In this document: in pieces, positions 43,466 to 52,063 of the stretch
Layout: the number at the start of each line of letters is the position of its first letter
Numbering within the stretch: position 1 is the first letter of the stretch
Assembly: GCA_934096945.1 (NCBI GenBank)
Contig: CAKOND010000004.1
Location: 1-64,000, forward strand
From: an uncultured Bacilli bacterium
GTDB taxonomy: Bacteria > Bacillota_I > Bacilli_A > RF39 > UBA660
Length of the DNA: 64,000 bases
Direction: 5' to 3'
Made by a program: the position numbers and the translations under genes
The notes under the pieces: generated by a model
Database searches by the model: none
What the model saw: only the letters and a program-made list of their open reading frames with translations
What the model was told of the DNA's origin: nothing

Positions 43466-43492
43466 ATTAGAGTTAAAAACTCTAGTTTTTTT
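43466..43492 (+). terminator. Terminator after the surface-protein gene
   Basis: TAGAGTT (43468-43474) and AACTCTA (43478-43484) form a stem with a three-base loop followed by seven T's. Confidence 0.85.
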
Positions 43493-43507
43493 GTAAAATA
43501 TTGTCAA

Positions 43508-43536
43508 TTGCTTTATTAGAGTATTAATGTTATAAT
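43508..43536 (+). promoter_or_regulatory. Promoter of the 3D-domain gene
   Basis: TTGCTT (43508-43513) and TATAAT (43531-43536), 17 bases apart, with an extended TG before the -10. Confidence 0.7.
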
Positions 43537-43566
43537 TTAGTTATCCAAGAAGGAGTGGATATCTAT

Positions 43567-44094
43567 ATGAAAGTAGCAAATTACTTTATTAGAATGTCAA
43601 TTGTTATATTTATGTTTATAATTGCTAAAAGTAGTTCTGATACAAAAATTGCTTCAGTTGAAAATAATAATGTTAATAAAACAGTTAATTTAACTACAAT
43701 GGCAATGAAAATAATTGAAGTTGAAGATACGATAAAATATACACCAGTTGCTACATATACTGGAGATTTAACTGGTTATGCTTATAATTGTCCATTATGT
43801 AATGGTACACTTGGTTGTATGCCAAAATATAATATTAAAGATGGTACAACAACTTATAAAGATTATGAATATGGAGAAGTAAAAATTGTGGCTTCAAGTA
43901 AAAATATAGCTTGTGGTTCAATTATTAGATTTAAAAGTAATAGAGTTGGTGAAGGAGAACAATTTGCTATAGTTCTAGACCGTGGTGTCGGTGGCTATGC
44001 ACTTGATTTACTTACACCAAGTGAGGAATATGCTTCTAAATATATTGGAAGAAGTAAAATAACATATGATGTTTTAAGGAGCGGGTGGGAATAA
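43567..44094 (+). CDS. Exported 3D-domain (barrel) protein, YabE-like
   Basis: A signal-anchor N-terminus (residues 5-20 hydrophobic) precedes a double-psi-barrel-like 3D region: LTGYAYNCPLCNG, VKIVASSKNIACGSIIRF, FAIVLDRGVGGYALDLL. The conserved aspartates of the 3D family appear as LDRG and LDLL. B. subtilis YabE at this position (before ksgA) also ends in a 3D domain but has G5 and DUF348 repeats, absent here. Probable role in peptidoglycan cleavage or binding. AAGGAG favours ATG 43567 over GTG 43555. A terminator overlaps the stop. Confidence 0.7.
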   Translation: MKVANYFIRMSIVIFMFIIAKSSSDTKIASVENNNVNKTVNLTTMAMKIIEVEDTIKYTPVATYTGDLTGYAYNCPLCNGTLGCMPKYNIKDGTTTYKDYEYGEVKIVASSKNIACGSIIRFKSNRVGEGEQFAIVLDRGVGGYALDLLTPSEEYASKYIGRSKITYDVLRSGWE

Positions 44095-44113
44095 AACCCT
44101 ACCCGAATTTTTT
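44082..44113 (+). terminator. Hairpin between the 3D-domain gene and ksgA
   Basis: CGGGTGGG and CCCTACCCG pair around a short A-rich loop and are followed by AATTTTTTT. The T-run ends directly before the ksgA ATG at 44115, so the hairpin contains the stop of the upstream gene and occupies the place of a ksgA ribosome binding site. Confidence 0.75.
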
Positions 44114-44114
44114 T

Positions 44115-44894
44115 ATGAAAGCAAAGAAGAGTTTAGGACAAAATTTTTTAATTGATAATAATGTAATCAATAAAATTATTGATGAAGTTTCAGCATGTAA
44201 AGATGATTTAATTGTTGAAATAGGACCTGGAAGAGGTGCCCTTACAAGCAAACTTAAGAATAAAGGTTGTAATGTAATTGCTTATGAACTTGATAGAGAT
44301 TTAAGTAATATATTAAGTAAATTAGAAGATAATAATTTACATGTAATATATGGTGATTTTTTAAAAAGTAATATAAATGAAGATATAAAAAATATTAAAT
44401 ATAAAAATTTGTATTTAGTTGGTAATCTTCCTTATTATATAACTACCCCAATTATTGAACATATTATTGATGAAAATATTGTGTTTAGTAAATTTACAAT
44501 TATGATACAAAAAGAAGTAGCAGATAGATTTATGGCTGAAGCTGGTACAAAAGATTATGGCTATATTACTTTAGTACTTAAATATTACTTTAATATTAGT
44601 AAAGTTTGTGATGTGTCTAAATATGCTTTTAATCCTGTACCAAAAGTTGAAAGTAGTGTTGTAAGTTTTGTGCCACGAAAAGATAAGTTAGATGTTGATG
44701 CTGATGATTACTTTAAGTTTTTGAAAAATGCATTTAGACAAAAAAGAAAGAATTTAAGAAATAATTTAAATGGTTTATATGATTTAGATATGGTCTTGCA
44801 GGTGTTAAATAAATATGGTTTGGATTTAAGTGTTAGAGCAGAAAGCTTAAGTGAAGAAATACTTGCAGATATCTATAAAAGTGTTACCCAATAA
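44115..44894 (+). CDS. ksgA: 16S rRNA adenine dimethyltransferase KsgA
   Basis: Dimethylates A1518 and A1519 of 16S rRNA. MKAKKSLGQNFLID is the family start, VEIGPGRGALT the SAM motif and GNLPYYITTPI the adenine-binding motif. ATG 44115 gives 259 residues. It has no Shine-Dalgarno sequence because a terminator-like hairpin lies directly upstream; GTG 44085 has an AAGGAG at only three bases. Start choice is therefore uncertain. A terminator follows. Confidence 0.93.
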   Translation: MKAKKSLGQNFLIDNNVINKIIDEVSACKDDLIVEIGPGRGALTSKLKNKGCNVIAYELDRDLSNILSKLEDNNLHVIYGDFLKSNINEDIKNIKYKNLYLVGNLPYYITTPIIEHIIDENIVFSKFTIMIQKEVADRFMAEAGTKDYGYITLVLKYYFNISKVCDVSKYAFNPVPKVESSVVSFVPRKDKLDVDADDYFKFLKNAFRQKRKNLRNNLNGLYDLDMVLQVLNKYGLDLSVRAESLSEEILADIYKSVTQ

Positions 44895-44908
44895 GGGTAA
44901 TTTTTTTT
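44884..44908 (+). terminator. Terminator of ksgA
   Basis: TTACCC and GGGTAA form a stem over the ksgA stop, followed by eight T's. Confidence 0.85.
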
Positions 44909-44943
44909 GATAATTTTCATATACTTTATTGGTGATAATTATT

Positions 44944-45720
44944 TTGAATATAGAAAAAGGTGATTATGTAACTAGAAATAGTTATGGTAATGATACTGTA
45001 TTTAGAGTTATTAATATAAAAGATGGAATATACTATCTAAAAGGTGTTGAAGTTAGATTAGTAGCAGATGCTGAAATTTTGGATTTAAGGAAAGAAGAGA
45101 ATATTCATGAAGATGATGTGATTGATGATATTGACTTACTTGATGATAATTTAGATCGTGGCGAGTTCTTTTATTTGCCTGCGAAAGCATTGCATATAGA
45201 TTCAGATGAAGAGTATCTAGCAAGATGCTTAAAGTTTTATAAAAGAAATGGCATAATGGCTGTTGGCAAAAAAATAAATGAAAAGAATGTTTATGAACAA
45301 TTACCTATGTTATTAAAAGAATTTAGACCAGATATTGTGGTTATTACTGGACATGATGCTTATTATAGAAAAAAAGGCGATGCTAAAGATATTAAAAATT
45401 ATAAAAATTCAGCATATTTTGTTAAAGCGGTTAAAGCAGCGAGAAATTATGAAAAAAGTCATGAAAAATTAGTTATAATTGCTGGGGCTTGTCAAAGTGA
45501 TTATGAAGAGTTAATTAAGGCTGGAGCTAATTTTGCGTCAAGTCCAAAGAGAGTTAATATTCATGCTTTGGATCCAGCGATTATTGCTAGTACTGTTGCC
45601 CTTACGGAAAGAAATAAGGAAATAGATTTAAAAAAGTTACTTGATAAAACAAAATATAAAGAAGATGGTATGGGTGGACTTATATGTAATGGACTTATGT
45701 ATGTAGGGTATCCTAGATAA
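44944..45720 (+). CDS. yabG: Sporulation-specific protease YabG
   Basis: Cysteine protease that trims coat proteins in spore-formers. The central signature PDIVVITGHDAYYRKKGDAK and the segment VIIAGACQSDYEELIKAGAN followed by FASSPKRVNIHALDP match YabG closely. GGTGAT seven bases upstream supports TTG 44944 (MNIEKGDYVTRN). It lies between ksgA and veg exactly as in B. subtilis, strong evidence for spore biology. Confidence 0.93.
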   Translation: MNIEKGDYVTRNSYGNDTVFRVINIKDGIYYLKGVEVRLVADAEILDLRKEENIHEDDVIDDIDLLDDNLDRGEFFYLPAKALHIDSDEEYLARCLKFYKRNGIMAVGKKINEKNVYEQLPMLLKEFRPDIVVITGHDAYYRKKGDAKDIKNYKNSAYFVKAVKAARNYEKSHEKLVIIAGACQSDYEELIKAGANFASSPKRVNIHALDPAIIASTVALTERNKEIDLKKLLDKTKYKEDGMGGLICNGLMYVGYPR

Positions 45721-45729
45721 GGGGGAATA

Positions 45730-45942
45730 ATGAATATTAATTTAGTTAAAGAAGAAATAAGTAAAAGGCTTAATAGTAAAGTAATGGTTTCTGTTTATGG
45801 TATGCGTAACCGAGTTAGTAGACTGGAAGGAATACTTTATAAAATTTATCCAAATTTGTTTACGGTCATGGTGGATGGAGAAGAGAAAAGTTTTTGTTAT
45901 AGAGATGTAATAACTGGTGATGTCAAAATAAAATATTTATAA
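45730..45942 (+). CDS. veg: Veg protein (biofilm/spore-associated)
   Basis: A 70-residue protein with the Veg pattern: LNSKVMVSVYGMRNRVSRLE, GILYKIYPNLFTV and FCYRDVITGDVKI. In B. subtilis Veg affects biofilm formation and spore outgrowth. AAGGGGG precedes the ATG. Slightly shorter than the 86-residue B. subtilis protein. Confidence 0.88.
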   Translation: MNINLVKEEISKRLNSKVMVSVYGMRNRVSRLEGILYKIYPNLFTVMVDGEEKSFCYRDVITGDVKIKYL

Positions 45943-45958
45943 AAAATATAAAAAAATA

Positions 45959-45987
45959 TTGCAAATTTATTAAATATGCTTTAAAAT
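45959..45987 (+). promoter_or_regulatory. Promoter of spoVG
   Basis: TTGCAA (45959-45964) and TAAAAT (45982-45987), 17 bases apart. In B. subtilis spoVG is read by sigma-H; here the elements look sigma-A-like. Confidence 0.55.
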
Positions 45988-46020
45988 GAAAGTGTAATAC
46001 ATCATAAGGAGGTTAATATT

Positions 46021-46293
46021 ATGGAAATTACGAAACTAGAAATTTATAGGAGAGAAAAAGAAGGATCAAGATTAAAAGCGTTTGTTGATTTTACTCTTGA
46101 TGATTGTTTAGCAATTCGTGGTGCTAAAATTATTGATGGTAATACGAGAATGTTTCTTTCAATGCCTGGTAGAATGAATAAAGATGGTAAAGAAGAAAAC
46201 GTTGTTTTTCCAACAAATAAGGAAACAAGGGAAAAATTTGAAAAAGTTATACTTGATGCATTTTATAAAAAGGTAGAGGAAGAAGCTGAATAG
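46021..46293 (+). CDS. spoVG: Regulator SpoVG
   Basis: Small nucleic-acid-binding regulator with the family blocks VDFTLDDCLAIRGAKIIDGN and MFLSMPGRMNKDG. At 90 residues it is close to the 97 of B. subtilis. AAGGAGG lies before the ATG. The glmU, prs and ctc genes that follow spoVG in Bacillus are not here; an unknown gene and yabP follow instead. Confidence 0.95.
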   Translation: MEITKLEIYRREKEGSRLKAFVDFTLDDCLAIRGAKIIDGNTRMFLSMPGRMNKDGKEENVVFPTNKETREKFEKVILDAFYKKVEEEAE

Positions 46294-46348
46294 GGCTTCT
46301 TTTGATTTTTAAAAATTTTTGCCTATTTTGATGTCATTATCCGTGGAC

Positions 46349-46376
46349 TTGACATATAATTTATATGTGGTATAAT
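46349..46376 (+). promoter_or_regulatory. Strong promoter of the unknown gene
   Basis: TTGACA (46349-46354) and TATAAT (46371-46376) with 16-base spacing and a TGG extended -10. Confidence 0.8.
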
Positions 46377-46408
46377 TAAAAAATGTCGCTTAAAAGGAGT
46401 GGAGTTAA

Positions 46409-46882
46409 ATGTTATATAATATAGAATATGTTTATGGTAAAGATAAAGATGATAATAAAATCTTAGTTGGTGCTAAAGTTTCAGGATTTGATGGAAAAAA
46501 ATATTATAAGAAGGAAATATATGTTGGTCTTGAGTTTGCTTTAGAAGACATTCTTGAAAGTGATTATAATGCTCATGCACTTGGAATTCGAAATTTGGAT
46601 ATTTTTAAAGCTAAATATGAAACTTTAAGAGCATCAGGAATTATTTATTTTCCTGAATTAGATAGTTATGAATTTCTTGAACAAAATGATGTTGTTATTC
46701 ACTGGACACGTTCTGAGGAAGTTAAAACTCAATTAGAAGAAGCCTTGCAACCATATAAAAATATAGCGACTGATAAGGTTGTAAAACAAAGAGTACAAGA
46801 ATTTGTTGAAAGCTTAGATCCAGCAGATCCTATGATTGAACTTAATGGTTTATCTTTACAAAGACAATCTTCAAACAGATAG
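46409..46882 (+). CDS. Unknown protein, 157 residues
   Basis: Not recognised. Soluble, acidic protein with an apparent N-terminal beta region (MLYNIEYVYGKDKDDNKILV) and a helical C-terminal half. AAGGAGTGG precedes the ATG, and a near-perfect promoter indicates substantial expression. It occupies the space between spoVG and yabP, where Bacillus has glmU-prs-ctc and others. A terminator overlaps its stop codon. Confidence 0.7.
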   Translation: MLYNIEYVYGKDKDDNKILVGAKVSGFDGKKYYKKEIYVGLEFALEDILESDYNAHALGIRNLDIFKAKYETLRASGIIYFPELDSYEFLEQNDVVIHWTRSEEVKTQLEEALQPYKNIATDKVVKQRVQEFVESLDPADPMIELNGLSLQRQSSNR

Positions 46883-46903
46883 TTATAAATTATCTGTTTT
46901 TTT
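46875..46903 (+). terminator. Terminator before yabP
   Basis: ACAGATA (46875-46881) and TATCTGT (46891-46897) pair around a nine-base loop, followed by T's. Confidence 0.8.
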
Positions 46904-46926
46904 CATATATTTAAATGGTGATAATA

Positions 46927-47202
46927 ATGGATACTACTTATGGTAATCAAGAGGTTAAAATTGTTGATAGAGGTAGCATTAGTTTAAATGGTGTTAATAA
47001 GATTGTGAGTTTTGATGATGAAGAATTTTTAATGGAAACGGTTATGGGGAATCTTAGAATACTTGGTAGTGGTCTTGAACTATTAAAACTTGATACTATG
47101 GATGGAAATGTAAAGATAAAAGGAAAGATTAATTCATTTATGTATATTGATGGTAAAACAAAAAATAAAGAAGATAGTATCATAAGTAAATTATTTAAAT
47201 GA
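46927..47202 (+). CDS. yabP: Sporulation protein YabP
   Basis: YabP/YqfC-family protein needed for spore cortex assembly in B. subtilis. ISLNGVNKIVSFDDEEFLME followed by TVMGNLRILG is a close match to the family core, and the C-terminus SIISKLFK is conserved. GGTGAT favours ATG 46927 over ATG 46915. The yabP-yabQ-divIC order is that of B. subtilis. Confidence 0.92.
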   Translation: MDTTYGNQEVKIVDRGSISLNGVNKIVSFDDEEFLMETVMGNLRILGSGLELLKLDTMDGNVKIKGKINSFMYIDGKTKNKEDSIISKLFK

Positions 47203-47498
47203 ATAGTTATGTTCAAGTTATATCTTTCTTAGTATCTTTTATTTATGGAATTGCATTTTATTTATTTGCAAGATTTAATAAATTTATGCTTAGTAATAAA
47301 AATAATGTTATTAAGTTGTTGGTAACACTTGTTTTCGTTATAGATATGGTGATTTTATACATATATTTAATGTATAAAATTAATTTTGGAATTATTCATC
47401 CATATTTTGTTTTAGTAGTAATTTTAGGTTTTTTCTTTATGCTAAAAATATATGAAAAGTGTAAAGAATATGTAAAAATGATTAAATTTCAAAAATAA
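47199..47498 (+). CDS. yabQ: Spore cortex protein YabQ
   Basis: Membrane protein of 99 residues with three hydrophobic segments (about 7-22, 35-58 and 65-82). The N-terminus and size fit YabQ, which localises to the forespore membrane in B. subtilis. It overlaps yabP by four bases. A strong stem-loop terminator lies over its end. Confidence 0.82.
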   Translation: MNSYVQVISFLVSFIYGIAFYLFARFNKFMLSNKNNVIKLLVTLVFVIDMVILYIYLMYKINFGIIHPYFVLVVILGFFFMLKIYEKCKEYVKMIKFQK

Positions 47499-47523
47499 TA
47501 GTTTATATTTTTGAAATTTTTTT
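47484..47523 (+). terminator. Terminator of yabPQ
   Basis: AAATTTCAAAAATA (47484-47497) and TATTTTTGAAATTT (47506-47519) form a 14-base-pair stem followed by T's. Confidence 0.8.
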
Positions 47524-47557
47524 GTATAATCTGAGTGAAGAATGAGGAGGATTCGGT

Positions 47558-47842
47558 ATGAAAAAAACAAAAAAAGAAAAAAAACGGCTTTTTGTAATAT
47601 CTGCCGTAATTATTCTTCTTATTGTATCTTTGGTTAGTTCTGTTGCTGGAGATTGGACTAAAATTATGGAAAATAAAAGTAAAATTACAAGTTTAAATAA
47701 AAAATATAATAATTTATTAAGTGAAGAAGAAAAATTAGTTAGTGAAGTAACTAAACTTCAAGATGATGATTATGTTCTTAGATATGCAAAAGAAAAATTT
47801 TTGTATTCTGAAGATGGAGAAGTTATAATTAGAATGAACTAA
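47558..47842 (+). CDS. divIC: Cell division protein DivIC (septum formation initiator family)
   Basis: A 94-residue bitopic protein: basic N-terminus, membrane segment (about 11-30), coiled coil (about 37-68) and the conserved DDDYVLRYAKEKFLYSEDGE motif. It forms the FtsL/DivIB complex at the septum. GAGGAGG precedes the ATG. It ends four bases into the convergent clpP gene. Confidence 0.92.
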   Translation: MKKTKKEKKRLFVISAVIILLIVSLVSSVAGDWTKIMENKSKITSLNKKYNNLLSEEEKLVSEVTKLQDDDYVLRYAKEKFLYSEDGEVIIRMN

Positions 47843-47857
47843 AATTCATTCTTTTTT
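47831..47857. terminator. Bidirectional terminator between divIC and clpP
   Basis: AGAATGAA and TTCATTCT pair around CTAAAA, with T-runs on both strands, overlapping the stops of both convergent genes. Confidence 0.8.
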
Positions 47858-48417
47858 ATGATGTCATCTATAAGTCCGTATTCTTTAGCTTCAAGGGCAC
47901 TTAGAAAATTATCTCTTTCTGTGTCTTCATATATTTTTTCTAGTGGTTGGTGTGTGTTATCCGCTAAAATTTTGTTTAGTTTTTCTTTTAATTTTATTAT
48001 ACGTTCAGCAGCTATTTTAATATCTGTTGCTTGACCTTGAGCCCCTCCGAGAGGTTGATGGATCATAACTTCAGCATTTGGAAGAGCATATCTTTCATCA
48101 CCACTTGAAAGTAAAAATGCTGCCATACTAGCACACATTCCAACTCCGATAGTTATAACTTTGCTTTCAATAAATCTTATTGTGTCATAAATTCCCATTC
48201 CAGAAGTTATGGCACCACCCGGAGAGTTTATATACAAATATATATTTTCATGATTAATATTATCTAAATAAAGAAGTTCACTTATAATGATGTTTGACAT
48301 TGTATCATCAATTTCACCAGTTAAAAAAATAATTCTATCTTGTAAAAGTCTAGAATATAAATCATAAGCATATTCTTTATTGTTACTTCTTGTAATTACT
48401 GTTGGAATTATGTTCAA
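47839..48417 (-). CDS. clpP: ATP-dependent Clp protease proteolytic subunit
   Basis: Serine protease that forms the ClpP barrel with ClpX/ClpC. The triad is Ser97 (MCASMAAF), His120 (MIHQPLGGAQGQ) and Asp169 (DTERDNF). The 192 residues are full length. Transcribed against the surrounding genes. The usual GQAASMGA motif reads GMCASMAA here, a mild variant. Confidence 0.96.
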   Translation of the reverse strand: MNIIPTVITRSNNKEYAYDLYSRLLQDRIIFLTGEIDDTMSNIIISELLYLDNINHENIYLYINSPGGAITSGMGIYDTIRFIESKVITIGVGMCASMAAFLLSSGDERYALPNAEVMIHQPLGGAQGQATDIKIAAERIIKLKEKLNKILADNTHQPLEKIYEDTERDNFLSALEAKEYGLIDDIIKKNEF

Positions 48418-48513
48418 AATATATCACCTACATAAATAATAGTAAAATATGTTATTTTTTATTCACAAATTTAAAAAAAATTGATATAATTAATAAGAAT
48501 AGAGGGAGATTAG

Positions 48514-50160
48514 ATGGATATAGTTAAAGTTACATTTAATGATAATACTGTTCACGAGTACAGAAAGGGTACTTTGTTTTATGATGCAAGTAAGGACTTT
48601 GATATGGAAAATATTGTTGGTTATAAGATAAATAACGAAGTATTTTCTTTGGATAATAAAATACTTGAAGATGTAAAAATAGAATTTATAAATACAAATG
48701 ATTTGATTGGTAATAGAATTTATAAAGCGGGTTTAAAATTTTTGTTTTTAGTGGCTTTACAAGAAGTTTTTAATGGATTTGATGTTTCATTTGAACATAG
48801 TGTTCCAAGAGGGATGCTGGGGTTTATTGAAGGATCCCGAATACTTACTCAAGAAGATATATCATTAATTAAAGAAAAAATGTGTAAAATAATTAGTGAC
48901 AATGAATTAATTGAGAAGTTAAATGTTTCTCCGAAAGATGCAATTAAGTATTATAAAGATAAAAATGAGTATGAAAAAGCAAATAATATCCAAAATATAA
49001 GTGATAAGGTTGTTAATTTGTATAAACTTAAGAATAAACTTAATTATTTTTATTCATTAATGCCTTATAGTACCGGGGCTTTAAATAAGTTTGAGCTTGT
49101 TTATTTAGGAAATAATAAGGTAATACTTTTGTTTCCAACAACCCGAAGTCATGGTAATGTTCCTGAGTATGTTCATTATGATAAAATTATTGAAAGTTTT
49201 GCAAGTGGAAAAAAATGGCTTGAAAACTTAAATATGCCATATGTCACGGATTTAAATAAAGATGTTGGAACTGGCAAAATAATTAATTTTATTAAATCAA
49301 GTGAGCTTATGTTTAATTTAAATATTGCAGAAGTTGCTAAAGAAATTGAGAGGAATAAAGATATTAAGTTTATACTTATTGCAGGTCCATCATCAAGTGG
49401 AAAGACAACAACAACAAGTAGGTTAGCATCATATTTCGAAACTTTGGGTTATAATCCAATAAACATAAGTTTAGATGATTATTTTGTTAATAGAGATGAT
49501 ACTCCGAAAGATGAAAATGGTAAATTTGATTTTGAATGTTTAGAAGCTTTGGATGTTAAATTATTTAATGAAAACTTAGGTAAGTTACTTGCTGGTGAAA
49601 GTATTAAATTACCTAAATATAATTTTATGACTGGACTTAGAGAATACTATAAGGGTGAAGTTAAAATGACTGATAAAAGTATTTTCTTAATTGAAGGGTT
49701 GCATGCTTTAAATGATGAACTTACTAAGGAAATTGATAAAAAGTTTAAATATAAAATTTATTTAAGTCCATTTATTCCTTTAAGTATAGATAAATATAAT
49801 TATGTGTCAACACTTGATTTAAGATTACTTAGAAGAATAGTTAGGGATAATAGAACACGTGGATATGATGTTATAAAAACTATTGATAATTGGCAAAGTG
49901 TTAGAAATGGAGAAGAAAAATATATATTTCCATATATACATCAAGCAAATACAATAGTTAATACAGCACTTCCATATGAAGTAGGGGTTTTGAAGGTTTA
50001 TGTTGAGCCACTTCTTTTGTCAGTAAGTGTGGATAGCATTTATTACGAAGAAGCTAGAAGATTAGTGGATTTTTTGAAACAATTCTTTCCCATACCGGGA
50101 GAATATGTTAATGATGAATCAATATTGCGTGAATTTATAGGAGGAAGATATAATGATTAA
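48514..50160 (+). CDS. TGS/ThrRS-like plus uridine kinase-like fusion (nucleoside kinase)
   Basis: A 548-residue protein known in Firmicutes as a nucleoside kinase of unclear physiological role. The first 60 residues resemble a TGS domain, and about 60-230 a threonyl-tRNA-synthetase-like editing fold (RSHGNVPEYVHYDK). The C-terminal half is a uridine kinase/phosphoribulokinase domain with P-loop GPSSSGKTTTTSR, LDDYFVNRDDTP and IEGLHALND. It overlaps gapA by eight bases. The coupling suggests a link with central metabolism, not proven. Confidence 0.85.
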   Translation: MDIVKVTFNDNTVHEYRKGTLFYDASKDFDMENIVGYKINNEVFSLDNKILEDVKIEFINTNDLIGNRIYKAGLKFLFLVALQEVFNGFDVSFEHSVPRGMLGFIEGSRILTQEDISLIKEKMCKIISDNELIEKLNVSPKDAIKYYKDKNEYEKANNIQNISDKVVNLYKLKNKLNYFYSLMPYSTGALNKFELVYLGNNKVILLFPTTRSHGNVPEYVHYDKIIESFASGKKWLENLNMPYVTDLNKDVGTGKIINFIKSSELMFNLNIAEVAKEIERNKDIKFILIAGPSSSGKTTTTSRLASYFETLGYNPINISLDDYFVNRDDTPKDENGKFDFECLEALDVKLFNENLGKLLAGESIKLPKYNFMTGLREYYKGEVKMTDKSIFLIEGLHALNDELTKEIDKKFKYKIYLSPFIPLSIDKYNYVSTLDLRLLRRIVRDNRTRGYDVIKTIDNWQSVRNGEEKYIFPYIHQANTIVNTALPYEVGVLKVYVEPLLLSVSVDSIYYEEARRLVDFLKQFFPIPGEYVNDESILREFIGGRYND

Positions 50161-51157
50161 AGTAGCAATTAATGGTTTTGGTAGAATAGGCAGACTAGCC
50201 TTTAGACAAATAGTTACACAAACAGATTTTGATATTGTAGCTATTAATGATTTAACAAGTGCGGAGGATTTAGCATATTTAGTTAAATATGATACTATAC
50301 ATGGTTCATTTCATGAAGATGAAATTAAAGCAGAAGGTAATGAAATAGTAGTTGCAGGTGTTAAGAGAATTAAAGTTTATAGTGAAACTGACCCAGCTAA
50401 TTTACCTTGGGGGGAACTTGGAGTTGATTTAGTTCTTGAATGTACTGGTAAGTTTACTCAAAAAGAAGATGCAATGAAACATATTACTGCTGGTGCTAAA
50501 AAAGTTTTGATTAGTGCTCCAGGTAAAGGTGAAATGAAGACAGTTGTTTATAATGTTAATGATAGCATTTTAACAAATGATGATGTTATTGTTAGTGCAG
50601 CAAGTTGTACAACAAATTGTTTAGCTCCAGTTCTTAATATTTTGCAAAAAAATATTGGTATTAAAAAAGGATTTATGACAACTGTTCATGCTTATACAAA
50701 TGATCAAGCAACACTCGATATAGCTCATAAAAAGGGTATTAAATCAAGACGTGGTAGAGCATGTGCTCAAAATATTGTTCCATCTAGTACAGGAGCAGCA
50801 AAAGCTATTGGTTTGGTTATTCCTGAACTTCTTGGTAAGCTTGATGGTAATGCTTTAAGGGTTCCAACTGCGGATGGTTCTGCTCTAGATTTAACTTTAG
50901 AATTAAATAGAAATACAAGTGTGGAAGAAATTAATAAATTATTTAGTGAAAATCAAAATGAAACAATTAAATTTACAATGGATCCAATTGTTTCAAGTGA
51001 TTGTTTAGGTAAAAAAGTTGGAGCAATAGTTGATGGACTTTCTACAAGCATTGTGGAAGCTGATGGTTCTCAACTTGTTAAAGTACTTGCTTGGTATGAC
51101 AATGAATATGGTTATACAGCTCAAATGCTTAGAACAGCTAAAAAAATGTTTCAATAA
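50153..51157 (+). CDS. gapA: Glyceraldehyde-3-phosphate dehydrogenase
   Basis: Glycolytic enzyme. NGFGRIGR (8-15) is the NAD fold, catalytic Cys152 is in SAASCTTNC, and WYDNEYGY is conserved. AINDL with Asp33 suggests NAD rather than NADP preference. The 334 residues are normal. Its start codon lies inside the end of the kinase-like gene, with GGAGGA within that gene. A strong terminator follows. Confidence 0.97.
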   Translation: MIKVAINGFGRIGRLAFRQIVTQTDFDIVAINDLTSAEDLAYLVKYDTIHGSFHEDEIKAEGNEIVVAGVKRIKVYSETDPANLPWGELGVDLVLECTGKFTQKEDAMKHITAGAKKVLISAPGKGEMKTVVYNVNDSILTNDDVIVSAASCTTNCLAPVLNILQKNIGIKKGFMTTVHAYTNDQATLDIAHKKGIKSRRGRACAQNIVPSSTGAAKAIGLVIPELLGKLDGNALRVPTADGSALDLTLELNRNTSVEEINKLFSENQNETIKFTMDPIVSSDCLGKKVGAIVDGLSTSIVEADGSQLVKVLAWYDNEYGYTAQMLRTAKKMFQ

Positions 51158-51162
51158 AATAA

Positions 51163-51187
51163 AAAACTCTCAGAAATGAGAGTTTTT
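51163..51187 (+). terminator. Terminator of gapA
   Basis: AAAACTCTC (51163-51171) and GAGAGTTTT (51178-51186) form a nine-base-pair stem with a six-base loop and a T-run. Confidence 0.9.
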
Positions 51188-51256
51188 AAAAAAGACTAGC
51201 AAAAGTCTTAAAAATGGTATATTAAATTTTAAATTGAAGGGAGAATTGATAATTAA

Positions 51257-51787
51257 ATGGATACTATAATTGGAATATTATTTGTTTCTATATTTGGAAC
51301 TTTACTTCATTTTATGTATGAGTGGAGTGGACATAAAAGGTTTGTTTCAATATTTGCTGCGGTTAATGAAAGTACATGGGAGCATATTAAAATAGCTTTG
51401 ACTCCAAGTTTTATATGGATGTTATATGATGGAGCAAAATATGGGTTAGAACCTAATTATTTTGTAGCCAAGACTGCTAGTTTACTTGCAATAATAATTA
51501 TTATACCTGTTCTTTTTTACACATATCAAATATTTACTAAGAAAGCTATGTTACCAATTGATATAATAATATTTTATATAGCTATTATTTTTAGTAATTT
51601 GTTATTTAAATATTTAATTCTTTTGGATCCAACTAATTTCTTTATTACTTATTTTGCAGTAATATTATTATTTATTATATTTGGATTTTATATGATTCTT
51701 ACATTAATGCCATTTGAAAACTTTATATTTAAAGATCCGATAACTAATAAGTATGGAGTAAAAGGACATTCTCATCATGAACATTAA
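51257..51787 (+). CDS. DUF6512-type membrane protein
   Basis: A 176-residue integral membrane protein with about five hydrophobic segments. The N-terminal motif GTLLHFMYEWSGH followed by FAAVNESTWEHIKIALTP is the recognisable core of this uncharacterised family. The end GHSHHEH is histidine-rich and could bind metal, an inference only. It is a single gene after the gapA terminator. Confidence 0.75.
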   Translation: MDTIIGILFVSIFGTLLHFMYEWSGHKRFVSIFAAVNESTWEHIKIALTPSFIWMLYDGAKYGLEPNYFVAKTASLLAIIIIIPVLFYTYQIFTKKAMLPIDIIIFYIAIIFSNLLFKYLILLDPTNFFITYFAVILLFIIFGFYMILTLMPFENFIFKDPITNKYGVKGHSHHEH

Positions 51788-51996
51788 TATAAGGCAACTT
51801 ATTTCATCTATTATTCCTACTAAATAGTCTAGTGAAGTGTTATAAAATTCAGCTAAGTCATATAAATAATTAATTGGATTAATCTTTTCCCAATTTCATA
51901 TTCACTATATTGTTGCTTTATACCTAATGCTTTAGCAACATCTATTTGATTTAAATCTTTATCTTCACGTATTTCTTTTAATCCTTCTATATTCAT
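51788..51996 (-). pseudogene. Frameshifted Xre-type regulator
   Basis: From ATG 51996, with AGAGG upstream, the product starts MNIEGLKEIREDKDLNQIDV and continues AKALGIKQQYSEYEIGKR, a normal Cro/CI helix-turn-helix. The frame then breaks near 51890. The expected C-terminal part (NPINYLYDLAEFYNTSLDYL) is readable in the next frame down to about 51795. A one-base change separates the two, so the gene is inactive or recently broken. Confidence 0.75.
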
Positions 51997-52063
51997 TTTA
52001 GAAACCTCTGTTATCATTTTGACAGACAAAAGATGTTTTGTATAATTATTGTGATGGTGATAA

